From the NCBI GenBank assembly GCA_034509925.1, contig CM067531.1, positions 3,155,001 to 3,219,000 on the forward strand: a stretch of DNA of 64,000 nucleotides. Reading direction: 5' to 3'. Position numbers and translations under genes: made by a program. The DNA is from Hirudinaria manillensis. Lineage: Eukaryota > Annelida > Clitellata > Hirudinida > Hirudinidae. Shown piece by piece: positions 1 to 11,715 of the stretch (positions are counted from its first letter, which is position 1; every line of letters starts with the position of its first letter). The notes under the pieces are model-generated. The model was given only the letters and a program-made list of their open reading frames with translations. It was not told where the DNA came from and ran no database searches.

Positions 1-1093
1 AAATGGAGATCAATCACACTGACGACTGATACCAATCACACGAATAGAGATCAATCACACTGCAGAACACATCAACCGATTCTAACAGACGGAAGAAAGA
101 CTCCGCTTCCAAAATGTGGAAACTTTGAAGCTTTGACGGACAAAGTTCGGAGATCCAAAGCAAGAAGCCATCGAGACACCTTCCAAGAACTCACAACAAC
201 AATAACAAACAAACAAACAACGACACAACAACTACAACAACAACTTTAAAATGAGGCATTTAGGACCCGCCCACATCACAAAAAAATGATTCCCAACGAT
301 CGGTGAACTTGTGAACTTGAAGTTTCAATTGCAAAACAGGCAAAAAGGCATTTTGTTCGCAAACGTTTGTCAATTCCAGTTCAATGGAACGGTGAGCAAA
401 GCTGAACGTGCATTTGATTGATTTTAAACAAAAATTTATAAAAAAAAATCAAATCAATCTCATAAAATAAAATATTTTAAATAATAATATTAATAATAAT
501 AACATCAAATTATAATAACAGACATTAATCAATGCAGCCAAACTGGCACAACAAGTTCAAAAAACGAAAACAGAAACATTTAAACTCAAAACTTTAATTT
601 CATTTTAATTAAATAATTAAACACAATAATTAACTTTAACGTTAATTTCATTTGAAATTTAATTTAATTAAATTCCAATAAAACATAAATAACCACAAAA
701 TGGAAAAAAAGACTGAAAAAAAAACGCTGAAAACACGCGAGGAAGCGAGGACTTGAATTTCATCCGATTTTCGACAACAACTTTTTGGCAAGTTGACAAC
801 AAAACCAACAACAACAACAAAACCAACAATAGCAACAACAACAAAACCAACAATAGCAACAACACAAAATAAAAAGCAACTCGCGTCATGAAGATGCAAG
901 AACAACAACTGTAAAAAAAAACCAAGTGGCAGGAAGTTGTAGGTATTTAAATAAAAAATGGCCATTGAATGGGTGCTCGGGACAAAAAAAAACTTTCTAG
1001 TCCGAAGGACCGGAGTTCGAATCCCAGCTCCGGAGGATGTTCTCGGGCCGGACGAGAGGGAATCGAACCTTGACTCGTGACGTGACGTCCCCC
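1..1093. other. 3' flank of the RhoGAP gene, no coding sequence seen
   Basis: AT-rich DNA with short CAA-rich runs (about 780-870) and TAATAAT runs near 480. I see no exon-like stretch with splice signals. The part next to position 1,093 should hold the 3' UTR of the RhoGAP gene transcribed leftwards. Around 960-1,080 there are two tRNA B-box-like motifs in opposite orientation, treated as a finding. Confidence 0.5.
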
Positions 1094-4000
1094 TCAGACG
1101 TCCGTCGAGGTGGATATCAGGTCCGACGGCTTCCTTCTCAGTTCGAACCTCGCGTGCGGATTCACTCGGAGCAAACTCTGCAGATTCGAGGTAGGATCCA
1201 GTCGGCGCTCCTCTGTTTTCGGACAAGAATTTGATTTGAAAACAAAACATGACCAGATTCTTTTGAGTTTATTTTAAATTCGTCTTTATAAAATTATTAT
1301 TATTATTATTATTATTATTACAAATTACTGAAATTAGTAGGATTTGTGCACAGAAACTCTGAGCCTGAAAAGTTCGAAACAATAAATCATTCAACAAACC
1401 GATGTTCCCTCCGATCTCGTGGAGTGCAAAGTTCGAAATTATTTCTTCGGGGGTCTCAGAAAGCAGCCTTTTCATGGAAAAATTGCAAAAAGTTCAGTTC
1501 CCTAATTATAATTTTGTCAACATAATTTTTCATAAAATCTCATAGTATTAAGATCTGATTATATTTGACATTACATCGATGTTATCAATGATTGTATTTT
1601 ATATTACATCAGCATTAATATATAATAATTACAATTATAATTATAATAATAATTATAATTTTCCGAAAACTTTAGTTCAATCCACCCGAGGTTGGAGATG
1701 CAGAAGCAGAGGACGTCTTTGGCTGTCGAATCCTGTTTCAGTCTGAACATCACCTCCTCGCAGTGAGAATCCAACACGATGTTCACCTATGATGATGATG
1801 GTGGTGATGATGATGAAGAAGACGATGCTACAGTAACAATGATGATGATGGTAGTGTTGGTGATGACGACGACGATACAGCAACAATGATGATGATGGTT
1901 ATGACCACAGTAACAATTTTTATGGTGACAGTTAGAATCGCTTTCTCATTCGAGAGAGATCCGAGCAGAATTCCGAAGCAAAACTTTGAACCTGGATTTT
2001 TTCCGGGACCCTGCTGTTATCCGCCTTCTCCTTCTTTCCAAAGAACTTCTTCACCGCCTGCAAATGCAAACAAGTGGAACAACAACAACGTTCTTCGTAG
2101 AACGAATTTCAACAACGAATGGGTTCACGAGAATCCAGTGATTCGTTTATTTACAAATATTTCTAACTTAATTATTATATTATTATTATTATTATTATTA
2201 TATCAATTATATTGGTTACATATTATCATAACTTAATTATTAATGATTAATTAATGATTTAATTAAAGTCAATTCCGGCACCTACTTTTCGTTTACTTTC
2301 TTGATTCTTCTCTCGTATTTGGTTGATCAGACCTGGCGGAACCTGAATGTTAATAATGCATGGATTTCACTTTCCATCAACAAAAAGATTATTTATCTTT
2401 TTAAAAATGTAGCAAATTATTTTGGAATTAAACATAAAGTTATTTTTAAAAAAATAAAGTTATAAGTTAAAAACATAAAGTCGTAATTGAAACACCAGAT
2501 TGAGAAAAGATAACAGATTTAACAATTTTAAAAACAATAACTCATCACTCAGACAAAAACATAACTATGCCTGATCATCATTCATTCGTTCGTTCGTTCG
2601 TTCGTTCGTTCGTTCATTCATTCATTCATTCATTCATTCATTTCCTTATTTGTTCTCTAATCTGCTTTTAATTTAATTATTAAATATTAACATTTTTTAA
2701 TCAATTTCATTGATGACCTAACTCAAAGAGCAAGCAATCAACTCCCTCATCAACAACCAATCACAAACAATCAATCAATCAATCAACTTCCAACAACCAA
2801 CCACAAACATTTCTTCGAGGTGTCTCATCATCAGCAGGATGACATTCGATGACATGGTGGCAACCAACAGGTCCCTGTCGAGGTCAGAAGCGCCCGAGCT
2901 GCTATTGGACGGCACGGACGGGGAGGAGGAGTCGATCGAACCGATCAGAAAGAGGTTGGGAGCCATGATCATGGTCACGTTTTCCTCCGTCATGAGGTTT
3001 TTGTCCGATCGCTCCACAACTTTGTTCAGAAAACGAAGCAATCTCTGAAATTCGTGATAAAGTTTTGAGCTCAAAAGGCTTTCAAAAGGAAAATTATTAC
3101 ATTATTTTTTTTTTATTATTCTAAATTAAAGGAGAAAACGTTTCAAAGGTTAGAAATAAAAGTTAATAAGGATCGGCGTCGATCTCCAGCGAGCATATTT
3201 TCAGCATATTTTTTGTTTTCAGAAGCACATTCTAACAATCATTCTCCAAATCTTGCACTTGTTACTGGCAACTGAAACCTATCTTCGGTTCAATCGATGA
3301 CAATCACGACACAACACGTACTCAATAACCCAACAACAACGACAAGAACAAGAACAACAAGAGCAAACTATGAGTAATAACCAGGTTAGTCGAGCTAAAA
3401 ATAATCGAACGAAGAGAATAAGCCATCATCATCGTCGTCGTCATCAGTGAACGAGTGACTCACCTTCAAAGTATTCCTGTTCACCTCAGGCAGGAGGAGC
3501 ATGAGAAGACTCAAACAATATATTTGCATCACAAGATTCTGAATCCCTGAAAGAGAACAAACAACCAGAATCATTCATCACCAGAATTCCTGAGAATGAC
3601 ATTCAAAACTTTCTATTTTTTTTTTGGTAAATCCTTAAAAAATAAAATCATTTTTATTATTATTGTTATTATTATTATCATCATTACTGTTATTATTATT
3701 ATAACTATTATCATCATTATTATTATTATCATTAAATAAAATATCAATTGGTTTAAAACGATGAATTATTTTTTAATTGGGATATAACCATCCTCTCTTC
3801 AAACAAATTGTTGCAAACGATTTCAAATCGGTGGGAAATTCGGCAGACGTTTTCCTAACTCGCAACTTGGACGAAGGAGTCGATCCACTCGTAGGTGAGT
3901 AGGGGAGCAGGGAGATCCCTGAGGAAGACCTTCATCAGACCCGAGCAGTCGTTCGGCCTCAGACCCTCGAAGGAGAATTTCGAGTCCGCGTACCACTGGG

Positions 4001-4969
4001 CATCGATTTCCTTTCTGATTTCCTGATTTTGATTGGCATTGATAACAACAACAACAGCAACAACAGCAACGATGATGATGGTGATTTTGATGATGACTGT
4101 TTATGCAGCAATAAGATTAGGATAATTATGATTTTGTTGACTGATTTAACTGCCACTTAAGTAAAATAAAACTTGGAATGCAGAGTGGTCATAAAATTAT
4201 TTGTTTATTTAATCTCATTAAAATACTTTTTTTTTCATAATAATAATAATAATAATAAGACCCTGGAATTCCCTTCCTTTTGAAATAATAAAAGCTGCAA
4301 CACTCTCTCACTTCCCCGCACTATTGGCCAAGCTTAAATTAAACGTATGCTAGGGTAAGATTAGGACCTGGACGGACGGACGAGCGGATGGGTGGATAGA
4401 TGGATGTATGGACGAATGAACGGGTAAGTGAATTAGTATGCAGTGAATTGCTGAATTACTTAACATTTATTTGACGGCAGATATTTTTTACGCACTTCAT
4501 GTTAATGACCCTTGTTGACCCTTCAGTTTGGAAACAAACCAATAAATAAATAAATAAAATTTGCAGTGGAGTAGTGCAGGTTAATAGGTGAAGATTTAGT
4601 TATGCTTGAGTCTGCATTGTAATTCTCAGATTAATTTTGGATGTTCAACCAACGTTGATGATGATGCATCAAAACATTTCAAAAATATGACAGGAAAAAA
4701 ATTAATAAAACAATTATACAGAATATAATTTAAACAAACAAACAAACAAAGCATATAAAAAAAGTATATACTATACATAAAAGTATATACTATAATAACA
4801 ATATTATAATAATAATAATATTAACAAAACTAATTCAAAAACAGAACCAAACCTTGATCCTAGTGAAGGATCCAGATATCCTGAGTATTCCTTCTTCATT
4901 CAAGCAATTCTTCTCCATGTGACACAACAACTTGTAACAAAAGATTTAAAAAATAATAATAAAAATATA

Positions 4970-5007
<38 letters not shown>

Positions 5008-5173
5008 CATTTACATTTCATTCATTTTCATAACCTTATTATGCAAATTAGATGATATTACAAACCCACTAGAAAATGTTCAATAACAATAGCATCGATA
5101 TCAAAACGACTGCAAAACAAAACGACTGCGATGACGATGGCGACAACAGCAACAACAATGACGTTGTATAATG

Positions 5174-5267
<94 letters not shown>

Positions 5268-7879
5268 CAACAACAACAACGACGTCGACAACAGTAATAA
5301 TAATAACACCAACAATAGCATTAACTCCTGACATTTTAAATGCTGTCTCACAACAGCACCTCCGCATCACATTAATTTCCCTAGTTATTTATAATTTGCA
5401 ATTTGTTCGTTAAATCAAAACCTGATGGAAAAGTTTTGGAACGGTGGAACCGGGATCAGTTTTGAGGTCCCTTTCCAGGAGAGTCTGCAGTCGGACACCA
5501 AAGACTCCATCTTTGTCTGGAAAGAGTTATTTATTTTTATTTATTTATTTATATTTATTTATTTATTTTCACAACCAAAGAGCCTCTATTATGACCAAAT
5601 GTTTTAAGATTTAAGAAAAAAATAAAAACAAAGGGCGAGTGAGATTTTTATATTTCTTTCTCTTTCCTATGCTTTTGTTTTTAATAACTTTTACTTTCAA
5701 TGATATTTTGATTGACATTGAAATTATTAAATTATTAAATTAGAATTTAGATGACAATTTCTGAATAAACATTGATTTAAATTGGAATTTAATTGGAATA
5801 AAATTGAATCAAAAATAAATACAAGATGAATTGGGGACGTGCTGGGGATGAGAAATGCAGTGTCGACGAATTGATGCCTCGCATACTCGAACAACGACGA
5901 GGAAATGTTTGCACCGCATTTTAAATTGATGATTAGCTCTTGTCCCAAACCATTCCAAGGTTACTGATTTAATTCAATTTATTTTAAATAAACAAATCAA
6001 TTAAATCAAAACCCGAATGAATTTCTAAAATTCTCCATAACTTTCTCCAAACAAATTAATAGTTTTGCAGCTCAGAGGATGACGCGAGTTTTTCTGTCAA
6101 AAACTGTTTACCGATCGAGAGACAATTAGCGGGTCAAATTAGTTTACGAAAAGAATCGTCTGCCTTTGTAACGTTGCCGAGATGCATCCTCCCGAGTTAA
6201 TAAATTAATTGCTCTTTATCGCATAATTACCTCGTGTCGTGGAATCGACGCTAACAATAGAGCAATTATATTTTTACAGCTTCTATTACTAATACTGTTT
6301 GTTTGTTTGTTTGTTTGCACTTTGATAAACAATTCAGTTTCACCTTTGATTTTTCTCTTGCTCTTCTGCTTGGTGAAGTTGATTCTGAACTTGTCAAAGA
6401 CACCCATGAGTTCAATTTGAGCCAATGCCTCCAGCATCTTCAAGTCCTTTTTGCCCAAATCATCAATCAGGGTTTTCTCCAGGCAAATGACCAATGCCTG
6501 GAAAAAATGTTTTGTTCATCAGCTTCAACATTTTCCACATAACATGCATAAATAATAATAATAATAATAACTTGTTACACACTGCAATAATAATAATAAT
6601 AATAATAACTTATTATAAACTGCAATAATAATAACAATAACAATAATAACTTGTGATAGACTTTGAAATGTCATTGATGGTTTTGCAGAAAGAATCAAGT
6701 GATTTGCAAAAGAATGCAACAAGTTTTTGTTAAAGATAAGGACTTTGCGATCAAAGGCATATCAGGTAATTATTAAAATCAAAATAATACCAAATAAAAG
6801 GAATGCAAAATAAAGAAACGACTGGTATTTGTACTTAAAATGCATTACCTGCAAATAATATTTATGCTTTATTTTTGATTCCCCACATTATAAGTTATGT
6901 ATCTGTCAGACATCACCTTGTCTGGAAAGAAAACAGGTAGTATTGTATGTCCATCCGGAACATCATCATCATCATCACCATCATCATGGTTTGCAAAGTG
7001 AGGTGCAACTGTGGTGGAACCTTTATCAAAGTATAAAATGAGAATTAAATTTAAATAAATAAAGAAAAGTCTAGAAATTCCAATGCTTAATAATCAATTG
7101 AAATCTACCATAAAATAATTCAATTTTGACTTAAAAACACTTAATGAAAAGATTCCCATGAACTGTGACAGTTCAGAATAACAAAACACTCCACCAACCG
7201 ATTAATTCCGGTTCTGCATTTCCCATCCCTGCCGACCTAAAGGGAGAAATCCTTCTCTGACAAGATATGAAATTAATTTAGTATTTAATTAATAATTAAA
7301 ATAATCATCAAAAGTAACGACAAAAGCCGAGGTAGCACCTTAAACCTTATTCCTTGCAGCTTGGACTCTTCCTGAGCAGTCTCTCCATAGCGGTGACTCT
7401 TGTCATCGATGAATAAACTCCTGACATCTTTCCTGGCTGCTCGATTTCCACCCTTCCTCCTAAGTGTATCCACTCTTTTCCTGATGGTGGCCATTTGGTT
7501 CTTCGTCAGGAAGGATTCCAGGTCCTCGTACATTTCTCGACTGTCACCTCCATCTTGCAATGGCAGATTGAAATTTGTATTATTTCTTATCGCTTCTAAA
7601 TGAATAAATGCTGGAATGTTTCTTACTTCTAATCGTCGAAACAATATTTGCAAAGCCGACAGACGCCAAGAACTCTGAAGCCTGTTCAGATTCTGCAAAA
7701 TTATCAATTATAAAGTAAGTTATAGATGTAAAGTAATTTTCAAATGAAAAAGGTTTAAGATAACAACCATCAACTAATGACTCTGCGTAATCTTTGTCTC
7801 CAGCAGGTTCGATATTGTCATTAATTTGTTTCCATTCGGTAAAATATTCCAACATCGCCCTGTTCACATTTCGAGACAT
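1094..7879 (-). CDS. ARHGAP18: Rho GTPase-activating protein, ARHGAP18/28/40 type (complete, 16 coding exons)
   Basis: Predicted 550-aa protein that would stimulate GTP hydrolysis by Rho-family GTPases and so act on actin and cell shape. Coding exons in order: 7879-7768, 7692-7627, 7553-7346, 7236-7199, 6921-6917, 6497-6344, 5516-5422, 4930-4853, 4022-3860, 3546-3464, 3044-2805, 2342-2286, 2057-1992, 1786-1686, 1467-1400, 1212-1094. All junctions are GT-AG and phases agree; the total is 1,653 nt. The RhoGAP domain runs from about residue 195 to 420, opening with KDGVFGVRLQTLLE; the arginine finger is in EGILRISGS (Arg about 243). The conserved tail motif HEIGGNIGER and the ending NPHARFELRRKPSD match the ARHGAP18 C-terminus as I remember it, and the N-terminal DLESFLTKNQMATIRKRV also aligns. 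The start is the first ATG of the upstream exon (MSRNVNRAML). Family assignment is firm; which vertebrate paralogue it matches is not. The N-terminal linker (exons 4 and 5) is the weakest part of the model. Confidence 0.92.
2579..2642. repeat. (TTCG)n/(TTCA)n tetranucleotide array
   Basis: A block of ATTC units passes into seven or so GTTC units and back to ATTC units, within the RhoGAP intron between the exons ending at 2805 and starting at 2342. Confidence 0.9.
5169..5282. repeat. (AAT)n array passing into (CAA)n
   Basis: About 95 bp of perfect AAT/ATA trinucleotides followed by about 18 bp of AAC/CAA units, inside the RhoGAP intron between 4930 and 5422. The long single-residue open frames it creates are repeat artefacts. 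Confidence 0.95.
6917..6921 (-). other. Candidate 5-nt microexon of the RhoGAP gene
   Basis: On the minus strand, TTTCTTTCCAG precedes ACAAG, which is followed at once by GTGATG. The upstream exon (7236-7199) leaves one base of a codon and the downstream exon starts in phase 0, so an exon of length 3n+2 is needed; these five bases supply it and encode Asp-Lys. ARHGAP18 has Asp-Lys just before the corresponding segment, as I recall. Phase logic is direct; use of the exon is inference. Confidence 0.5.
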
Positions 7880-10800
7880 CTTTCGAAATCTTAAAACAAA
7901 ATTAAAGAAGCAAAGTATCTCCTCTCAAAATTCAAGAGCACATCACACCCTGCTTAGTTTACTTCATGTCGCGGTACGACTAATTGCAGCAGAAGATATT
8001 GTAGATAATGGTTAATCATCTCTTGAGACATTGCTTACGTAATATCACAATTCCTCGTGTGAAGCAATCACAATAATACTTATTTTATTGATCTTAGATG
8101 TGTATATCAAAAACGTAGCAGCATTCATTTGATAAAATTCAACCTAATAGCTTTGGAAAACTTTTATTGTGAATTTGAGCCATACTTGGAAAAAAATCAA
8201 GTCATTGAAATTAGATTGACGGGAGATTAAGTTCTTAGAAGAAAAGAATAAAGATAACACAATTTGATCCATACAACGTTCACATATAAGAGCAATGCAA
8301 TAAAATGGTCAAATACAAGAATTGCTATAACGACAACCAGTAATCATTAGATGATGGTTTTCAGAAGTCTTCAACTTCATGCAAATGCCTCAATAACTGA
8401 TTCCCTCTTGTGCAGAAACACCTTCTCGAAAAGAAGGCAAAGAAGAATAAAAGGGCGTCTTTAAGCGAATGGAATAAAAATTTCACGACGAAACTGCAAT
8501 TGGACGAGGCATCGATAATTTCTCTACTTCGTTCAAGAAAATAGGAACGGGCTGGCCCTATAAAATGCTTTCCTGAAACCTGACCGACTAAAATTGACAA
8601 TAATCATAGAGCATACTAAGACATTTTAGAATCGTTGGTCCGTGATTGCGAAAACATCCAAAAAGTACACAAATAATTATATTTTGGCTCATATAGAAGC
8701 TTAAGTTTCTTACTACCCAAAGTTTTTGATGTCAACTTTGGTCTCTTTAGGTCTGTCACGCCTAGAGGTTGGGAGGCTTAGAGTTGTGCCAAAGTACAAA
8801 ATGGTGGGATGTGGTCTGGCAGACTCCCTTCGAAATGTGAACATGCAGACAATGAAGTATCGGGTAGATTTTGAAAAGACCATTTTGAATGTTGAGGCGA
8901 CATATCCTTAACTATTTGAAATAATGAATATGCATGAAGTAATAACTTAAAATTTAGTAGTTAATAACCTTACCTTGTGTTAGTCGTACCGTACTATTAT
9001 CATCGCACTACTAAAGATTATTCCCATTGATTTGATTTAAAATTTATACCTATATGAAATTAAAAAGATATTTGGAATAATTAATAATAAAATGCTGCCA
9101 GAAGCGACATATAAATTCGGAAGCCTCAATAGCTGGTCATTTTGAATGCACAGACACCTTTTCGAAAAGAACGCAAAAAAAGGAGATAAGAATTTCTTTA
9201 TGTGAATATTATAAAAGAAATTACATGACGAAATTGGAATCCGATGAGGCAAAATCATCAAAACATCCGGTTAGCGATATAAATTAAATATATAATTAGA
9301 AATAATATAATTAGAAATGGCATATCGATCTTACTAATGTGTGAATATTTGTCTTATTATCAATCTATTCCTGGCTTCAATTGTAAATCACTTTTAATCT
9401 TTGAATTTTGTTTTTCTTGCTTAAAGATGCGTTGAATGCGAAGTGATGAGAATAAATAAAAGGAAAGTCACAAAGTGTCAGACTGATGATGATCCACTCA
9501 TGGAAAGTACCACTGAGAGCTCCACTTCGGCAACCAGAAATAAAGTGACGCTGGAGAAATGCATCCGTATCTAAGGAAGAGGAATGGATGCATCGATTAC
9601 AAACCAATGATGTCAGACACCCCTCCTCGACAAATGGAACGTCCCATGAGTGTCATTCAAGTTGGCCGCCTGTCAAGAACATTAATCAAAAGGAAATGTT
9701 TTGCGATGATTTTGCAACTTGAAAAACATTTGAGTCGATGCTGTCTTTAATGTGCGAATTATTTTCGTATTATATTTTTTGTTTACATGTTTTTTCGTTA
9801 TTGCTTAAAGTTAAAAAAATTAAGACCAGTACATGTTATCGCCTACTGGTTAACTAAAGTAATTATTAATACCTCAAATGAAATGGCCAGGTGGATGGAT
9901 GGACGGATGGACAGATGGACGGATGGACAGATGGACGAATGGACCTGCGGACGGATGGATGGACAAATGGATGGATGAATAAGTGAACGAAAGAATGAAC
10001 GAATGAGTTCAGTGAGTAGATAAACAATCAACAAGTGAAAGATAACATCGTATTGGCTCGTTAGGTTTTAATTGTGAAATTAAATGGGTTTATTGCATCA
10101 AATCAGGCCATAAAAGCTGTTGTGTTATCACGTCTCAAGAGTTGTTTGCCTCTTTTATGCCTCTTCGTCCTGGTAATCGCTTATGAGAAATTATTATTTT
10201 GTTGTTGTTGCCGTCGTCGTTGTCGTCGTCGTCGTTGTTGTTGTTGTTATTGTTGCTGGTGCTGGTGGCTCAATATCTCCTATAAATCGTACACCAGTCA
10301 GAGATGAACTTCTTATTCCGCATAATTGTCTCCTGGAAAAATCATCTAATCCCCCTTCCAATCTTTCGCACGATCTCCATCTACATCCGTCAGTACAATA
10401 ATAGTCGTTGTGCTTTTTGTTATCTCTGTCATTCCTTTATTGGCGGATAGAGAGATGGAAGAACTCGATTGGAAGAGCCATGACTAATGGCTGAGAGTGA
10501 CAAAAGATTCTAATGAGGAGTGGAGTTCGACGTAAGACATTGATGAGAGCTTTTAGTTTCCAAGCAACAATCTTTTCCGCTGGAAGTGTTTATGACCTCC
10601 ACAGAAGGTCGAGCTGTTTATAAACTTGACCCAGGTGTCAACTTCCTGCGCTCCGTTACGACGCGAGATTTTTACTGCAAAGTAGCGAAATTCGGGATTT
10701 TTGATTAAACTAAGTTTATCTGGAGATGTAGCTACTCTATCTATAATGGCATCCTTATCATGCGGGTTCTTGCAAAGCTTCCTAATCAATGAAACATGGC

Positions 10801-11566
10801 GACCCTCGCACTAGAGGCCAGTCATTGGAAGCCATTTCCATCCCCGTCCGTGATAGGAGCGTTCCATCTTCCATCTTCCCGGAGTTTAACTCCTCAGCGA
10901 TCGATTCCAGTGGTGGACGAATTTCCGGGGAAATTGAATCCCGAATTTAGATTTGATTTATAATCTTTGATTTTGTTTCTCGAAGTTTTTAATATCGTGG
11001 TTGTTGAGATTTTTGGAATTTGATTGCCACGCGGATAATTTTATTCAATTACTAAATAATTATTACATATTAATGATAACTTATTGAGTTTTACAATTAA
11101 ACTGCAAATATGCTTAAATTAAATTCGCGTAATTTTTTAAACATTTATTATAACATTGTAATGTGTTACAAGTATTACGTTTGCAATAATAAGTTCAATA
11201 ATTCTCAATGCCATTGTTTTTAATTCAAGCCGTCAGGTCGCTTTAAAATTAAAAAAAAATCTTCCAACTTTTTCGAAAAACATTTTTTAAAAGCAAATTA
11301 TTCCAAACATCGTCGCCATCATGAATTTTACGAGCGCTAATTGATTCTTATTAAGTCCAGCATTTCTGGAAAAAAAAAACGGTTTGCTTTCGGCAAATAC
11401 GCTTCTCTGATTGGTCGGCGTCACTCGTCAGTTATTTGAAAGTCAGATTCTCATTGGCGGCCTGATATCACGTGGATGGTTGTCGCAAGCGTGAGTATCA
11501 TGGCTGAGGCGAAGGAAAGATTACGATGTCGGTAATTGTCAATCATGGCCGATATTACAATCAGCC
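7880..11566. other. Intergenic region between the divergent RhoGAP and eve genes
   Basis: About 3.8 kb separates the two ATG codons. It should hold both promoters and probably cis-regulatory DNA for eve, though I cannot name binding sites with confidence. It contains two similar segments near 8.36-8.56 and 9.11-9.26 kb, a GGAT/GGAC array at 9.89-9.98 kb, and an unsupported 78-codon minus-strand open frame at 10,553-10,789. No exon with convincing splice signals was found. Confidence 0.5.
9890..9978. repeat. (GGAT/GGAC)n array
   Basis: Imperfect tetranucleotide array built from GGATGGAC and GGACGGAT units with CAGAT interruptions. The same unit forms the array at 63.3 kb. Confidence 0.9.
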
Positions 11567-11573
11567 TTATAAA
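11567..11573 (+). promoter_or_regulatory. Candidate TATA box of eve
   Basis: TTATAAA lies 143-149 bp upstream of the eve ATG in a locally less AT-rich stretch (11.40-11.62 kb), leaving room for a short 5' UTR. The initiator is not obvious. Position and sequence are seen; function is inferred. Confidence 0.35.
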
Positions 11574-11715
11574 GTCGTCACTCTTCGATTGTTCCGAGAC
11601 TCGGTAATGAATTCAAGTTTAGAACTATCTGTTCGCAAATAACAGCGAGTAGCCAGTGCTACGGGTTTTTTTTATAGCTAGTGGTTTTAATTTAGTCAAA
11701 GTATTTAGATAAATT

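Noticed and set aside
2580..2642. CRISPR-like regular repeats
   Set aside because: Short simple-sequence units without spacers, in a eukaryotic intron.
5727..5948. Minus-strand open frame considered as an extra RhoGAP exon
   Set aside because: Flanking exons already join in phase and match the family; this stretch has no matching splice pair or homology.
10553..10789. 78-codon minus-strand open frame upstream of eve (DPKLSLIKNPEFRYF-like)
   Set aside because: Protein-like composition but no recognised domain, no partner exon and no clear splice sites; left as an open frame only.
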